Shown: positions 53,798-62,523, counted from the stretch's first letter. The stretch: 64,000 bases of DNA from Nonlabens sp. (GCF_018401815.1 NZ_JAGYKG010000002.1:372001-436000); one strand, 5' to 3'. Notes: generated by a model not told the origin, from the letters alone. Made by a program: numbers and translations.

Positions 53798-55961
53798 TTA
53801 TTTACTTTTTCTAGGCGATAAAACTCTTCTTTTAATGTTCTCTTCCAATTTTGGCCACTCGGTGGTGTCGTTGAGTTCATCAATTGTTTTTAAAGACTTT
53901 CTCAAATTGGTCAGAACTTCTTGTTTGCCGTCCACATCATTTTTGTTATTCTCAAACGATTTTTCAATTTGCTCTAATTCTGCTTCAACTTTGGCTAATT
54001 GACCATTATCAGAGTTACCATCTTCTTTCAATTCCGCAATACTTCCTTTTGCTTTTTTGATTTCATTTTCCAACCAAGATGTTTCGATTGATGTTTGAGT
54101 ACTGTCAACTTCAATGTCGGTTGAATAATCCAAATAAGGGAAGTAGGCTGTAACCGTTATTTTTTCTGACCTGTCAATATTTATTGTCAAATCCACATCA
54201 CTATTTTCGGGCAGAAGTGAAGGTAAATCGGCACCACTTATTTTAATATCAGTAACGTGTTCGTTGTAGATTGCTCTTGTTCCTTCGGATGCGTGTTCGC
54301 CTTCGTAAACAGGAATTTTGATGAAGTCGGAATCCATTCCTGGACGAATTTTTTTGGGTCTTCAATCCATTTCTAGTACCGATTGCTGGTATAGATTGGT
54401 TCTTTTCCAAACCTTTGATTGTTTTGAAACGAACTTTGCCTGTTGTTTTATCTTTTAGCTCAATACCAACATTGTAAGGCAATGTTGCACTTCCAATTTT
54501 AGAACCTTGAATAACACTGAAACTTGATGGCTCACTTTCTAAAATATTTCCTTTGTCGTCAAACAGAACCACTTCAAAAACGTTAGTTTTTCCTTCATTG
54601 AGTTGGATTTCTACAACTTCACCAATTGTATTAATTTCAACTTTTCCGCTTGACCAAGCTTTGTCGCCTCTGGTAACTTCTGCAAATACCTTTTCAGGAA
54701 TCTCTCCTTCGGTTTTGTCAGCTAAAATCTTGATAGGAACAAATTCTTCGGTTTCCACCGTTGATGATTCATTGGCTATTTCCAATTGAATCTTTGTTTT
54801 GTCTCTGGTTTGCTCTCTTACTTCTTCTGAAACATCTACCGTTGATGCATACAAGGCTGCACCCTTTGAAACTACCGTCATTGGGTCTGCACTTGTGTCG
54901 GGTTTGCAAATTTGTTGTTCCAACATTTTTCTTAAAACAGGAGATAATGTTGGACCACCAACAAGAATTAGTGAATCTAAAGACGAGCCTTTTAAATTAT
55001 TGCGCTCTAACAGTTTTTTGCTTACATCAATTGCTTTTTGAAAAACTGGCGAAAGAGCTTTTGTAATGTCTTCTTGTGTAACTGTTATATCTAATTCAAT
55101 TTCTTCTCCTTCATCATCCTCACCAAGGTCTCCTAAATCAGATAAAATATTATGAGTTTCGTTAAAAGAAAGGGCAACTTTGGTTTCTTCCGCAAAAAAT
55201 TTCATTGCGTTTCGCAAAATTTGTTTTTTTGTATCGTCTGCTAAAACAGAATCAATCACAAAATTGTCTTCGATATAAGGGAGAATGATTTCATCTACAA
55301 TTGCAAAGTCCAAATTTTTACCGCCAAGATAGTTGTCTCCTTCGGTATCAATCACTTTCATTATTCCTTCTTCAACTTTCAAAAGTGCAGCATCAAAAGT
55401 TCCTCCACCAAAGTCAAATACCAGCCAAAAACCATCTTTTTTGTCTGAATCTAAACCATAAGCCATTGATGCAGCAACTGGCTCTTGTAACAACTCAATA
55501 TGATTGAAGCCTGCCAATTTTGCTGCTTCTCTTGTTGCTTCTTTTTGGTTATTTTTAAAAGCTGCTGGAACTGTAATAACAATAGAATTTACATTTTCAT
55601 CTTTTACAAAAGATTTCAAAGTTTTTAGAACTTCTGCTGATAATTCTTCAGAAGTCAAGTCTTTACCAAGGTTTGAACTTGAATAAGCTTTATCACTACC
55701 CATTGTTCTTTTAAACTCGATATAAGAATTGGAATCAGAATCATTCCAAGTTTTCATTGCTTTGAGTTTATCTCGTTTCAGAGCATTGTAGGCGCTATCA
55801 CCAACTTGTATTGCTTTCTTCTTATTGATATAAACCGAAGACGGCATTGTATCTTTTAAAGTGTCCGTTTTTTTAATGGTTGCATCACCATTTTCCATTC
55901 TTGAAATTGCGGAATTGGTTGTTCCTAAATCAATTCCGTAGTCAATTTTTGTTCTTGCCAT
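53798..55961 (-). CDS. Hsp70 (DnaK-like), interrupted by a +1 frameshift in an A7 tract
   Basis: N-terminal ATPase domain (about 1-380): DLGTTNSAI, VPAAFKNNQ, EPVAASMAYG, FDFGGGTFDAAL, ILVGGPTLSPVL. A beta substrate-binding-like domain follows (about 400-600). The open frame then fails at a run of seven A (minus strand; 54349-54355), after SIPAIGTRNGLKTQ, and the rest of the protein (KIPVYEGEHASEGTRAIYNEHVT ... LEENIKRRVL) is in another frame. Removing one A gives 720 aa (2163 nt) without further lesions, consistent with the family. Therefore a pseudogene, a phase-variable tract or a sequencing error. Confidence 0.8.
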
Positions 55962-55972
55962 TTTTATATTTT

Positions 55973-56911
55973 TTATTCTCCTACACTAACTTCAATTTGA
56001 GCTGCTTGTATCATCTCGCCTTTAAAGTTTACTTGTGGTTTAATAATTCTTGAAATAATTTGTTTTCCTGTTTCTAAATCCTCACTTGGTGTGAAATTTG
56101 CTGTTACTTTCATCCCTTCATTATATTCTTTACCCAACATTTCGACTAATTCATATCCATTTGCTGCAAAGTTGTCTTGAATACGTTGTACAGAAGAATT
56201 CAATTGTTTTAATCCTTTGGTTTTTTCATCCATTTGGATTAAGTTCTTTTGCATTCGCACAATTTCGTCTGCAACTTTCAAGGCTAACGAATGGTCTGCT
56301 TTTTCAGAAGATATATTTGGTTGTGATTTGCTTTCTTCCTGTTTTAGTTTTAGTTGAGTTTCTAAAACTTCCAATAATTTATTATCCAACTTCACACTTT
56401 CTTCTTCAAGTGAGGCTTTGGTATTTCTGATTTGGGTCTCGACATCTGTTTTACTTGAATTAATACGTTTGCCCAACAACCAATAAATCAAACCTCCTAA
56501 TAAAAGTGTCGCCAAAGTTGCAATTATCCAATACAGTCTGTTTTTCTCTACACTACTGTCCAATTGGGCTATTTGAGTGTCCGCTTTTTGTCCTGTTTCT
56601 TGGATTTTAGTTCCAAGCTCTTTGGAATTGGTTACAATGTTTTGGCTGTTGGTTTGGATGAGCTGGCTTAAACTATCAATGGATGCATTGAGATTGGTAT
56701 TTTGCTCCTGCAAAGTTGAGATAGTCTGGCTTTGTTTTCCAATTGTATAACTTTGGTTGTTTAGCTTTTTAGTTAAAGCATCAATCTCCTGCCGTTGCTG
56801 AAATACGTTGTCTTTTATGGTTGGTATTTCCTGAATCAAAATTGAATCTTGTTGTTGAGCAAAAAGATTAGTTGTAACAACCAATAATGATATTAAAATT
56901 GATATTTTCAT
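55973..56911 (-). CDS. Membrane-anchored GrpE-like protein
   Basis: 312 aa from ATG 56911 (signal MKISILISLLVVTTNLFAQQ); the track's longer start at 57046 overlaps the neighbour. A long coiled coil (about 25-140), one transmembrane helix (about 147-170, LYWIIATLATLLLGGLIYWLL), a second coiled coil, and a C-terminal ~65 residues (GYELVEMLGKEYNEGMKV, RIIKPQVNFKGEMIQAAQIEVS) that resemble the beta domain of the nucleotide-exchange factor GrpE. With the Hsp70 gene next door (11-bp gap), it may be its exchange factor. The GrpE link is by eye only. Confidence 0.65.
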   Translation of the reverse strand: MKISILISLLVVTTNLFAQQQDSILIQEIPTIKDNVFQQRQEIDALTKKLNNQSYTIGKQSQTISTLQEQNTNLNASIDSLSQLIQTNSQNIVTNSKELGTKIQETGQKADTQIAQLDSSVEKNRLYWIIATLATLLLGGLIYWLLGKRINSSKTDVETQIRNTKASLEEESVKLDNKLLEVLETQLKLKQEESKSQPNISSEKADHSLALKVADEIVRMQKNLIQMDEKTKGLKQLNSSVQRIQDNFAANGYELVEMLGKEYNEGMKVTANFTPSEDLETGKQIISRIIKPQVNFKGEMIQAAQIEVSVGE

Positions 56912-56913
56912 AA

Positions 56914-58446
56914 TTATAAATTTCTTAACCATCCTATTAGGAACATTACACCTAAAAAAGCAGATATTCCAAAAACTACTTCCAAACCTTCTTCTCCCCA
57001 AATCAATCCGACCAATAAAAGGAATACTGCAATCCCGCCTGCCCATTTAGCCCAAATAGGCAATGACTTTGCTGTAAGCTGTGCATTAGATAGAGCGTCT
57101 TCTGTTCTCCAATAAGCTAAGTACTTTACCTTATTGGTTTGGGAAAACCCTAATTTGCCAATTAAGAAGTCAACCAATGACTTGTATTTATCCAATCTAC
57201 TAGCATCAGTCACTTGTTTGATTTTATCAACATTGGATTTCGGTATTGTTTCAAGAACCATATCCACTACTTTATTCCAATCAATGGATTCTTCAATCAT
57301 TTTATTAACTTTTGTCCAATTAATTGTTTGATTGTAACCTAATGGCATTGCTAGTACCTGTGCCTCAATTTTTGCCTTGTTCGATTCGTAAGCATCTTTT
57401 ATGGATTGTAATAGCGTAATTGCGTTTCCTATCTCTCGGTCTTTCATTTCTTCAAGAGTGGCAAGACTATCTTTTGCCCTATCTCTTGTTAACTTTCCAA
57501 CCGCAATTGACAACGCTGTCTCATTTAATTCTTGGGCTTGCTTTAAGAAATCTACACTCGAATCATTTTCTTGACTTTTATTGAAATAATCTATTCCACA
57601 TTGCATTATTTCATTTGCCAATTGGTCAGCAATTGCCTTGTATTTTAAGTCGCTAGTGCCAATTAATGATTTTAAAAGTGATAAGTCGTCCTTTGTATTT
57701 GTGAAAAGCCTTAAACCAAATTCATAAGCATTCACTTTGTCTGCTTTTCGTTTCTTTTTGCAGCTTTCAATTTGGCTTTCGATTTTGTGTAATGGTTCTT
57801 CTGTAAATTTTTTGGATAGATACTTTTGAGTAGTTCCGTTGCATCCGTTGAACAATTGCATTGTTTCCGAACTTGAATATTGATTTTTGAATTGCGTCAA
57901 CAATTCATCAATCAATTTTTCAGATTGTTTTTGATTGTCAATTGTATAAGTTTCATCTGCAACAGAATGCACGAATCTTTCAAAGTATTCTGATTCAATG
58001 AGCTTAATTTTTGCTTCAATCCCTGTTTTAATATCAGATTTATCCCTGCTTAAAAGTTTGTAGGTACCTAAATTGTTGAATGCAGAGAAGTTTTTGGAAT
58101 TAACATCCTTGTCAGTAGTTACTTTTTCCCAAATTTCAAGTGCTTTTGCTTCATCACCATTTTTCAGATACTCAATTGCGGTGTTGTCAAATGGACTTGC
58201 ATTCAAGAACCAAAACAAGGCATAATTTACTTTGTCTTGGCTTTGCTCAACATTTGAAAATGCTTTGTTTACAGAATCTTCCGTTCTGTCAATACTCCCG
58301 AGAATATGAAAGTCAAAATCAGATTTGATTTCTTTTCCAACCTTGGTGTAGGCTTTGATTTTCCCTTTTTGCTTTTCAAGTTCCTTTGTCGTTGCGTTTG
58401 AGAGAATACCTGCAATTCGATAAGGGTTATTTTGTATTAACTCCAT
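56914..58446 (-). CDS. Helical membrane protein, possible degenerate J-like N-terminus
   Basis: 510 aa, first gene of the operon. The N-terminus MELIQNNPYRIAGILSNATTKELEKQKGK resembles the start of a J domain in pattern, but the HPD motif is missing (KEIKSDFDFHILGS there). A long helical, repeat-like region follows (about 60-450; includes FWFLNASPFDNTAIEYLKNGDEAKA), then two transmembrane helices at the C-terminus (about 468-510). Likely a membrane scaffold or co-chaperone of the Hsp70. Stop and next start are 2 bp apart. Function unproven. Confidence 0.55.
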   Translation of the reverse strand: MELIQNNPYRIAGILSNATTKELEKQKGKIKAYTKVGKEIKSDFDFHILGSIDRTEDSVNKAFSNVEQSQDKVNYALFWFLNASPFDNTAIEYLKNGDEAKALEIWEKVTTDKDVNSKNFSAFNNLGTYKLLSRDKSDIKTGIEAKIKLIESEYFERFVHSVADETYTIDNQKQSEKLIDELLTQFKNQYSSSETMQLFNGCNGTTQKYLSKKFTEEPLHKIESQIESCKKKRKADKVNAYEFGLRLFTNTKDDLSLLKSLIGTSDLKYKAIADQLANEIMQCGIDYFNKSQENDSSVDFLKQAQELNETALSIAVGKLTRDRAKDSLATLEEMKDREIGNAITLLQSIKDAYESNKAKIEAQVLAMPLGYNQTINWTKVNKMIEESIDWNKVVDMVLETIPKSNVDKIKQVTDASRLDKYKSLVDFLIGKLGFSQTNKVKYLAYWRTEDALSNAQLTAKSLPIWAKWAGGIAVFLLLVGLIWGEEGLEVVFGISAFLGVMFLIGWLRNL

Positions 58447-58860
58447 ATTTCTTCGGTTGGCTTTGTGTTCCTAAAAATACTATTCATTCTATTTCTTTTT
58501 ATACGGTTTCCCGTATTCTGTTCAATTTTCGGTCGAGCGTTGGCAAAAAACAGCTCTTTTGGTTTTTCAGCGTTGGCTTTGCGTGTCGGCAAAAACCAAA
58601 TGTGCTGTTTGTGCGGTAGGCTTTTCTTGTATGCCGCACAACTATTTATATGAACCCTAATGTAATACATATCCTACTATATTATATGGGTAAAGTTAAC
58701 TTTTCGCGATAGGAGCCTTTCCAATTTGTTATCACAAGGAATAAACCTTCTTGATATTCGTTAAAGTATTCTATACCTGTTTTGTTGTTGATGGAATTTT
58801 GAACAGTTCATTGGGTCAACAAATAAAATGCTATTCATTTAATTTAGGTTACGGGTTTCC
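58447..58860. other. Gene-free region upstream of chaperone operon
   Basis: About 410 bp. Its first 200 bp hold a boundary-like repeat (58501-58643); the rest, 58644-58860, is AT-rich with no feature seen. Must contain the promoter of the operon; I see only near-matches to TAnnTTTG. Confidence 0.5.
58501..58643. repeat. Cassette-boundary-like repeat, right of operon
   Basis: Shares TTTTCGGTCG, CGTTGGCAAA, GCGTTGGCTTT, TGTGTCGG-like words with 50014-50145 in the same orientation, and has its own inverted arms TTGTGCGG (58609) / CCGCACAA (58634). The operon lies between the two copies. Confidence 0.55.
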
Positions 58861-59076
58861 TCATTCCCTGATGTCTTTATCCAAATCAACATGAAAAACT
58901 TGTGTCAGTAATCTTCTTCGTATTTCAATTCTAGAAATTGATATGGAAGGTTTCTTTTTTACTTTTTTAAGCGATTGATATAATTGGACATCGGTAGTTA
59001 GCATTTTATGAAGTTTCCCCATTTCCTTGTCCGATAACTCCTTAGCAATTTGATATACAGATTCAGCGGTTAACAT
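58861..59076 (-). CDS. Small paralogous protein A, 71 aa
   Basis: Starts MLTAESVYQIAKELS, identical to protein B for 15 residues, as is the upstream leader (ACATAAATTTT-CTTTGG). Helical, charged; C-terminus SISRIEIRRRLLTQVFHVDLDKDIRE. Similar small proteins sit at element ends in flavobacteria. Function unknown. Confidence 0.6.
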   Translation of the reverse strand: MLTAESVYQIAKELSDKEMGKLHKMLTTDVQLYQSLKKVKKKPSISISRIEIRRRLLTQVFHVDLDKDIRE

Positions 59077-59144
59077 AAATTTTCTTTGGGTCTAAAATAA
59101 GATGAAAAGAATCGAGTGAATGAATCTATGAGCATGGAATAATA

Positions 59145-59258
59145 ATGGGGAGACATAATTATGTTAAATCAATGCTAGAGGTAGGTGTAAGATCAGCTAC
59201 GAAAACTATGAAATATTATGATGAGAAAATTGTTAGTAGAGGAGGGATTTATGATTGA
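59145..59258 (+). pseudogene. Short remnant, 37 codons
   Basis: Frame MGRHNYVKSMLEVGVRSATKTMKYYDEK... reads protein-like (GVRSATKTMKYYDEK), but it is short and without a start signal. It could be a leftover of an older element end; weak. Confidence 0.25.
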
Positions 59259-59275
59259 GGTAATTAAATTCATAA

Positions 59276-59497
59276 TTAACCAAATTCATCCATAATATCT
59301 TTTAGATCTAAACCATTTGAGATTCGATATATCATTATTTCTTTGAGTTCTGATTTAGAATATTGTTTCTTTTTATTGGAAACATCAGATAAGGTTTCAG
59401 CGCTTTTTAGATGGGTATCTATTTTAGCTTTCAGCAAAATAAGTTCTTTTTGAGAAAGTTCTTTTGCTATTTGATAGACAGATTCAGCTGTTAACAT
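59276..59497 (-). CDS. Small paralogous protein B, 73 aa
   Basis: Starts MLTAESVYQIAKELSQKEL; the C-terminal half (KKQYSKSELKEIMIYRISNGLDLKDIMDEFG) differs from protein A except for a similar RRxxL-type segment. The genes are 200 bp apart in tandem with a conserved leader, a duplication. Last gene before the right attachment site; 177 bp to the tmRNA end. Confidence 0.6.
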   Translation of the reverse strand: MLTAESVYQIAKELSQKELILLKAKIDTHLKSAETLSDVSNKKKQYSKSELKEIMIYRISNGLDLKDIMDEFG

Positions 59498-59638
59498 AAA
59501 TTTTTCTTTGGATCTAAGATAAGGGTAGAGAATTGAATTTGTGTCTTATCTTGTAAACGATACGTTGAAGTGGTAGATGATAATCTATGTTATAAACAAT
59601 TCTATAAAATTGTCAACTGGATTGTCAACCAAAAATAC

Positions 59639-59672
59639 AAAAGCCTCTTAATCAATTGATTAAGAGGCTTTT
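59639..59672 (-). terminator. tmRNA terminator
   Basis: 15-bp perfect stem (AAAAGCCTCTTAATC / GATTAAGAGGCTTTT) with an AATT loop, directly 3' of tmRNA on the minus strand. It belongs to the island, having replaced the original one now beyond attL. Confidence 0.85.
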
Positions 59673-59694
59673 GTGGAGTCGGAGAGAATCGAAC
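59673..59694. other. Right attachment site (attR) within ssrA
   Basis: The 22-bp repeat partner of attL; it is the last ~21 nt of the tmRNA (T-loop side, acceptor stem, discriminator) and keeps ssrA functional. Confidence 0.9.
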
Positions 59695-60069
59695 TCTCGT
59701 CCAAACGAGCGATTTAACGGCCTTCTACATGTTTAGTTTCCATTTGATTTCAGTCGTTACACCGGTCAGAAACTACCAAAGTAACGCTTGTCTCCAATTG
59801 AGTTTCTCCTCAACATCAAAGCCCTGTTAAGAATAGATTTACTTTTACGAAATCTCAAAATCAGCCGCCGTAAATCAAGGCTTCTGAGAGATTTCCTGCT
59901 TGTCTACCTAGTAGACCGAGGCACTATCCTACTGTGATTCGGATTATGCAGCTAGGGCGTAGTTATTCTCGCCGTTTAAAAAAGTTGAAAAATGAGATTT
60001 AAGAGCTGTTTCCCAGCGCTCTACATGCTTACAATTAACTCGATCTCGCTGTCAAAACCAGTCGACCCC
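59674..60069 (-). ncRNA. ssrA: Transfer-messenger RNA (tmRNA)
   Basis: About 396 nt. The 5' end GGGGTCGACTGG pairs with 3' CGACTCC to give a 7-bp tRNA-like acceptor stem with one G-U; T-arm GAGTTCGATTCTC. CCA is not encoded. The tag frame on the minus strand (59944-59976) reads N-GENNYALAA-stop, ending in the protease signal YALAA. Long pseudoknot-rich region between. It rescues stalled ribosomes and marks the product for degradation. The 3' end is the integration target of the island. A TATCTTTG box sits 62 bp upstream. Confidence 0.95.
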
Positions 60070-60130
60070 AGTTGTTTTCCTTGACCTCGTCAAAAAAATC
60101 CATGTTTCTTATCGTTGAAAATATGGAGCA

Positions 60131-60138
60131 CAAAGATA
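60131..60138 (-). promoter_or_regulatory. -7 box TATCTTTG for ssrA
   Basis: Minus-strand TATCTTTG 62 bp before the mature 5' end; the primary transcript would have a leader of about 55 nt removed by RNase P. Confidence 0.6.
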
Positions 60139-60183
60139 ATCATCTGCCGTAAAACCTACTGTAAAAACTATGCCAAAAGTATT

Positions 60184-62523
60184 TTATCTTTTTAAAGTAA
60201 AATGCCCATTATAAGATTTGCCGCTAGGTCGCTCTACCAGAAACCAATAATCAGAAGAAGGTACATTTATCCCATTGTACGTGCCGTCCCATCCTGATCC
60301 TTGAGGATCAATAATGGCAATTAACTTTCCATAGCGATTATATATACTAATGCGCAAACCTGTCTCTCTTTTAGAATTGAATATTTGCCAGTAATCATTA
60401 AAACCATCATTGTTTGGGGTGAAAAACTTGTCGTAATACAACAGAAATAATTCCTCGCTAAATACGGTCTCTTCACAAGCTATATCTCTTACAAAAACTT
60501 GATAATCGTCTATAGGTAACTCTGTAAAGATGTTAGAATGTTGAAAAACAAGGTTGTCTAAAGAATATTCATACCTACCTGCTTCTTCCATAATCACTTC
60601 AATAGAATTGGAAGTCGACGTCCAGTCAGTAATGTTGATCATTTCTATAACAGGAAGTGGGGCTTGAGAAACATCAATACCAATAGAAGCCTCACAGGTA
60701 AAATTCCCCAGATCTTTAACTACCGTAAGTCTGTAATCGCCTGTAGTGTTAATAGTTATTTCTTGATCGGTGCTGCCTGTATTCCATTCATAACTCACAA
60801 AACCATCAGGTGCTCTTAAAGTAAGAGCAGAATTTTCGCATATAAATTGTTCCGTATCTATAGCTATGGTAAAAAATTCAGGTGTGATAATATCAAAACT
60901 AGTAATGTCATAGCACTGAAAATTCAATCTGTTGTCCATACGTACCCATATCCTTTGAGAACCTATTTCTGGGGTATATTCAATAACATTGTTGTCTCTT
61001 ACTAATGCTTCTTCCTCATTTAAATAAAAACTTACTTGAAATACACTAGGATCTAAACCATCTAAAATTTCATCCTCCATATAAACAAAGAATATGGCAG
61101 TGTCTTCAAGGCAATTGTAAAGATCTTCTATAGGAGCAATGTTTGGGGAGTCATATATACTAACCTCCTTACTGTCAGAAAAAGTAGGGGAGCCAAATTG
61201 ATCCCGACCTTGCACGGTGACCGTATAAGTTCCAGCTACAGGATAGGTGTAGTTGATGGTGTCACTCCCCATAATTGTTGTCCCATTTCCTAAATCCCAT
61301 TCGTAATTAGTAGAAAAAAAATCGGTACCAAATCTCAATTCAGTGGTTTCTCCTAAACAAATATTTAGAAACGAAATTCCTTCTGGACGCTCTGGCAATA
61401 AAAAGGTAGGTAAGTCGAGCAGGTGGGCACCTGATGAGAAGTTAAATACATTTCTCTGATAATCACATCCCAAACCTAGGGTGTTGGGTTCGTTCACAGC
61501 TCCTAAAAAAGAAGTTCCTCTATTGCTTATATATATTTTTCCGTCTGGACCTCGTTTTAAATGTGAAAATGCCAGTCCGCCAGTTTGAGGAGTTATAGTA
61601 ATAAAATCCGGTATTTGACTTAAATCGCTCAAATCATATTGCCGTATGCCTTCTGTGTTATGGGTGACATAAAGCAACTCGCTATTTAAAGAAAATTCTA
61701 CCCCTGTAAGCGGCAAGGGTTGCGCAATAACAGGTTCGTCTTCATGAATAACGTTGAGTTGGCCAGTGAGATTATCAAACTCAAAAAGCAACACCTTCCC
61801 CAAATCAGGAAAAACACCTGCGATTAATTCATTATTAGGTGAGGTTTGTAGGGCGCCAAAATTGTTAAAATTCCCGTCCACTGGACTCAATCCTGTAGCA
61901 GACCTAATGGCGACGCTAGAAACACCACCAGGGGAAACTAAAAACGAATTAAAGGTGCCATCACCTTGACAGATTACCCAAATATCTCTACCATTAGCAT
62001 GTTGTGCGGTAGTCAGCTGTTGCCCTACATTGTTCAATACAATCGTATGAGCACTTTCTAATAAGATATCACCTAATCCATTGTCTAGCGACATGTCTAC
62101 TATGGTATAGCTCAATCGCATCATTAAGCCGTCTTGGATAATTACAAATAGGTAGTATTGATCGGGATTTGCAGGATTGCGAGTAACCACTTGTTGGGAT
62201 TCTCTAAAGGCATACTCGTCTGTTGGAGTACTTGGCATGTTTTGTTGAAGTCTATTTTTAAAGACTCTTCCTTCGGTATAGAATAATAAGTTTCCTGCTG
62301 GGTCATTAACTACGGCAATATTATCAGGACCTTGAATTTGTCCAAAAGCTATAGGGCGTAGGATCCCATTATCGTTTAATGAAGATAAACCTCCTCCATT
62401 AAAACTAACGCCGGCTAATGCTCCAAAATACCAATTGTTACGCTCTGCTTGTCCAGAAGACTGGAATGGAATCCAACTACATAGGTAGATAAGAAGGATA
62501 GTACATTTAAGCTTTTGATCCAA
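60184..62523 (-). CDS. T9SS-secreted protein with type B sorting domain
   Basis: 779 aa. Signal peptide (MDQKLKCTILLIYLCSWIPFQSSGQ), a region with beta-propeller-like repeats (about 30-390), a PKD domain with YEWDLGNGT and GTYTVTVQGRD (about 405-455), an Ig-like part, and a C-terminal type B sorting domain (NDGFNDYWQIFN, YNRYGKLIAII, GWDGTYNGINVPSSDYWFLVE, GHFTLKR) that targets it to the type IX secretion system and the cell surface. Gliding-motility-associated C-terminal domain family. Monocistronic. Confidence 0.9.
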   Translation of the reverse strand: MDQKLKCTILLIYLCSWIPFQSSGQAERNNWYFGALAGVSFNGGGLSSLNDNGILRPIAFGQIQGPDNIAVVNDPAGNLLFYTEGRVFKNRLQQNMPSTPTDEYAFRESQQVVTRNPANPDQYYLFVIIQDGLMMRLSYTIVDMSLDNGLGDILLESAHTIVLNNVGQQLTTAQHANGRDIWVICQGDGTFNSFLVSPGGVSSVAIRSATGLSPVDGNFNNFGALQTSPNNELIAGVFPDLGKVLLFEFDNLTGQLNVIHEDEPVIAQPLPLTGVEFSLNSELLYVTHNTEGIRQYDLSDLSQIPDFITITPQTGGLAFSHLKRGPDGKIYISNRGTSFLGAVNEPNTLGLGCDYQRNVFNFSSGAHLLDLPTFLLPERPEGISFLNICLGETTELRFGTDFFSTNYEWDLGNGTTIMGSDTINYTYPVAGTYTVTVQGRDQFGSPTFSDSKEVSIYDSPNIAPIEDLYNCLEDTAIFFVYMEDEILDGLDPSVFQVSFYLNEEEALVRDNNVIEYTPEIGSQRIWVRMDNRLNFQCYDITSFDIITPEFFTIAIDTEQFICENSALTLRAPDGFVSYEWNTGSTDQEITINTTGDYRLTVVKDLGNFTCEASIGIDVSQAPLPVIEMINITDWTSTSNSIEVIMEEAGRYEYSLDNLVFQHSNIFTELPIDDYQVFVRDIACEETVFSEELFLLYYDKFFTPNNDGFNDYWQIFNSKRETGLRISIYNRYGKLIAIIDPQGSGWDGTYNGINVPSSDYWFLVERPSGKSYNGHFTLKR

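Larger units (their letters stand above)
36724..59694. mobile_element. ssrA-integrated genomic island (22,971 bp)
   Basis: Bounded by a 22-bp perfect direct repeat (36724-36745 and 59673-59694) that is the 3' end of tmRNA. The intact ssrA lies at the right end and the displaced 3' fragment at the left, next to the tyrosine integrase, as expected for site-specific integration. Order: integrase, hypothetical, HTH, primase/helicase-like ATPase, iteron array, type IIG restriction-methylase, DUF2971, GmrSD-like nuclease, HEPN-like gene, eight-gene chaperone/kinase operon, two small paralogues. No relaxase, coupling protein, capsid or portal gene is visible, so it is a non-conjugative integrative element, perhaps a phage satellite or island with defence cargo. 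Confidence 0.88.

Noticed and set aside
54340..54360. Programmed -1 frameshift in Hsp70
   Set aside because: The seven-A run would allow -1 slippage, but the downstream frame needs +1 (or -2); a one-base indel is the simpler reading.
36724..59694. Conjugative transposon or complete prophage
   Set aside because: No relaxase, coupling protein, tra genes, capsid, portal or terminase could be found.
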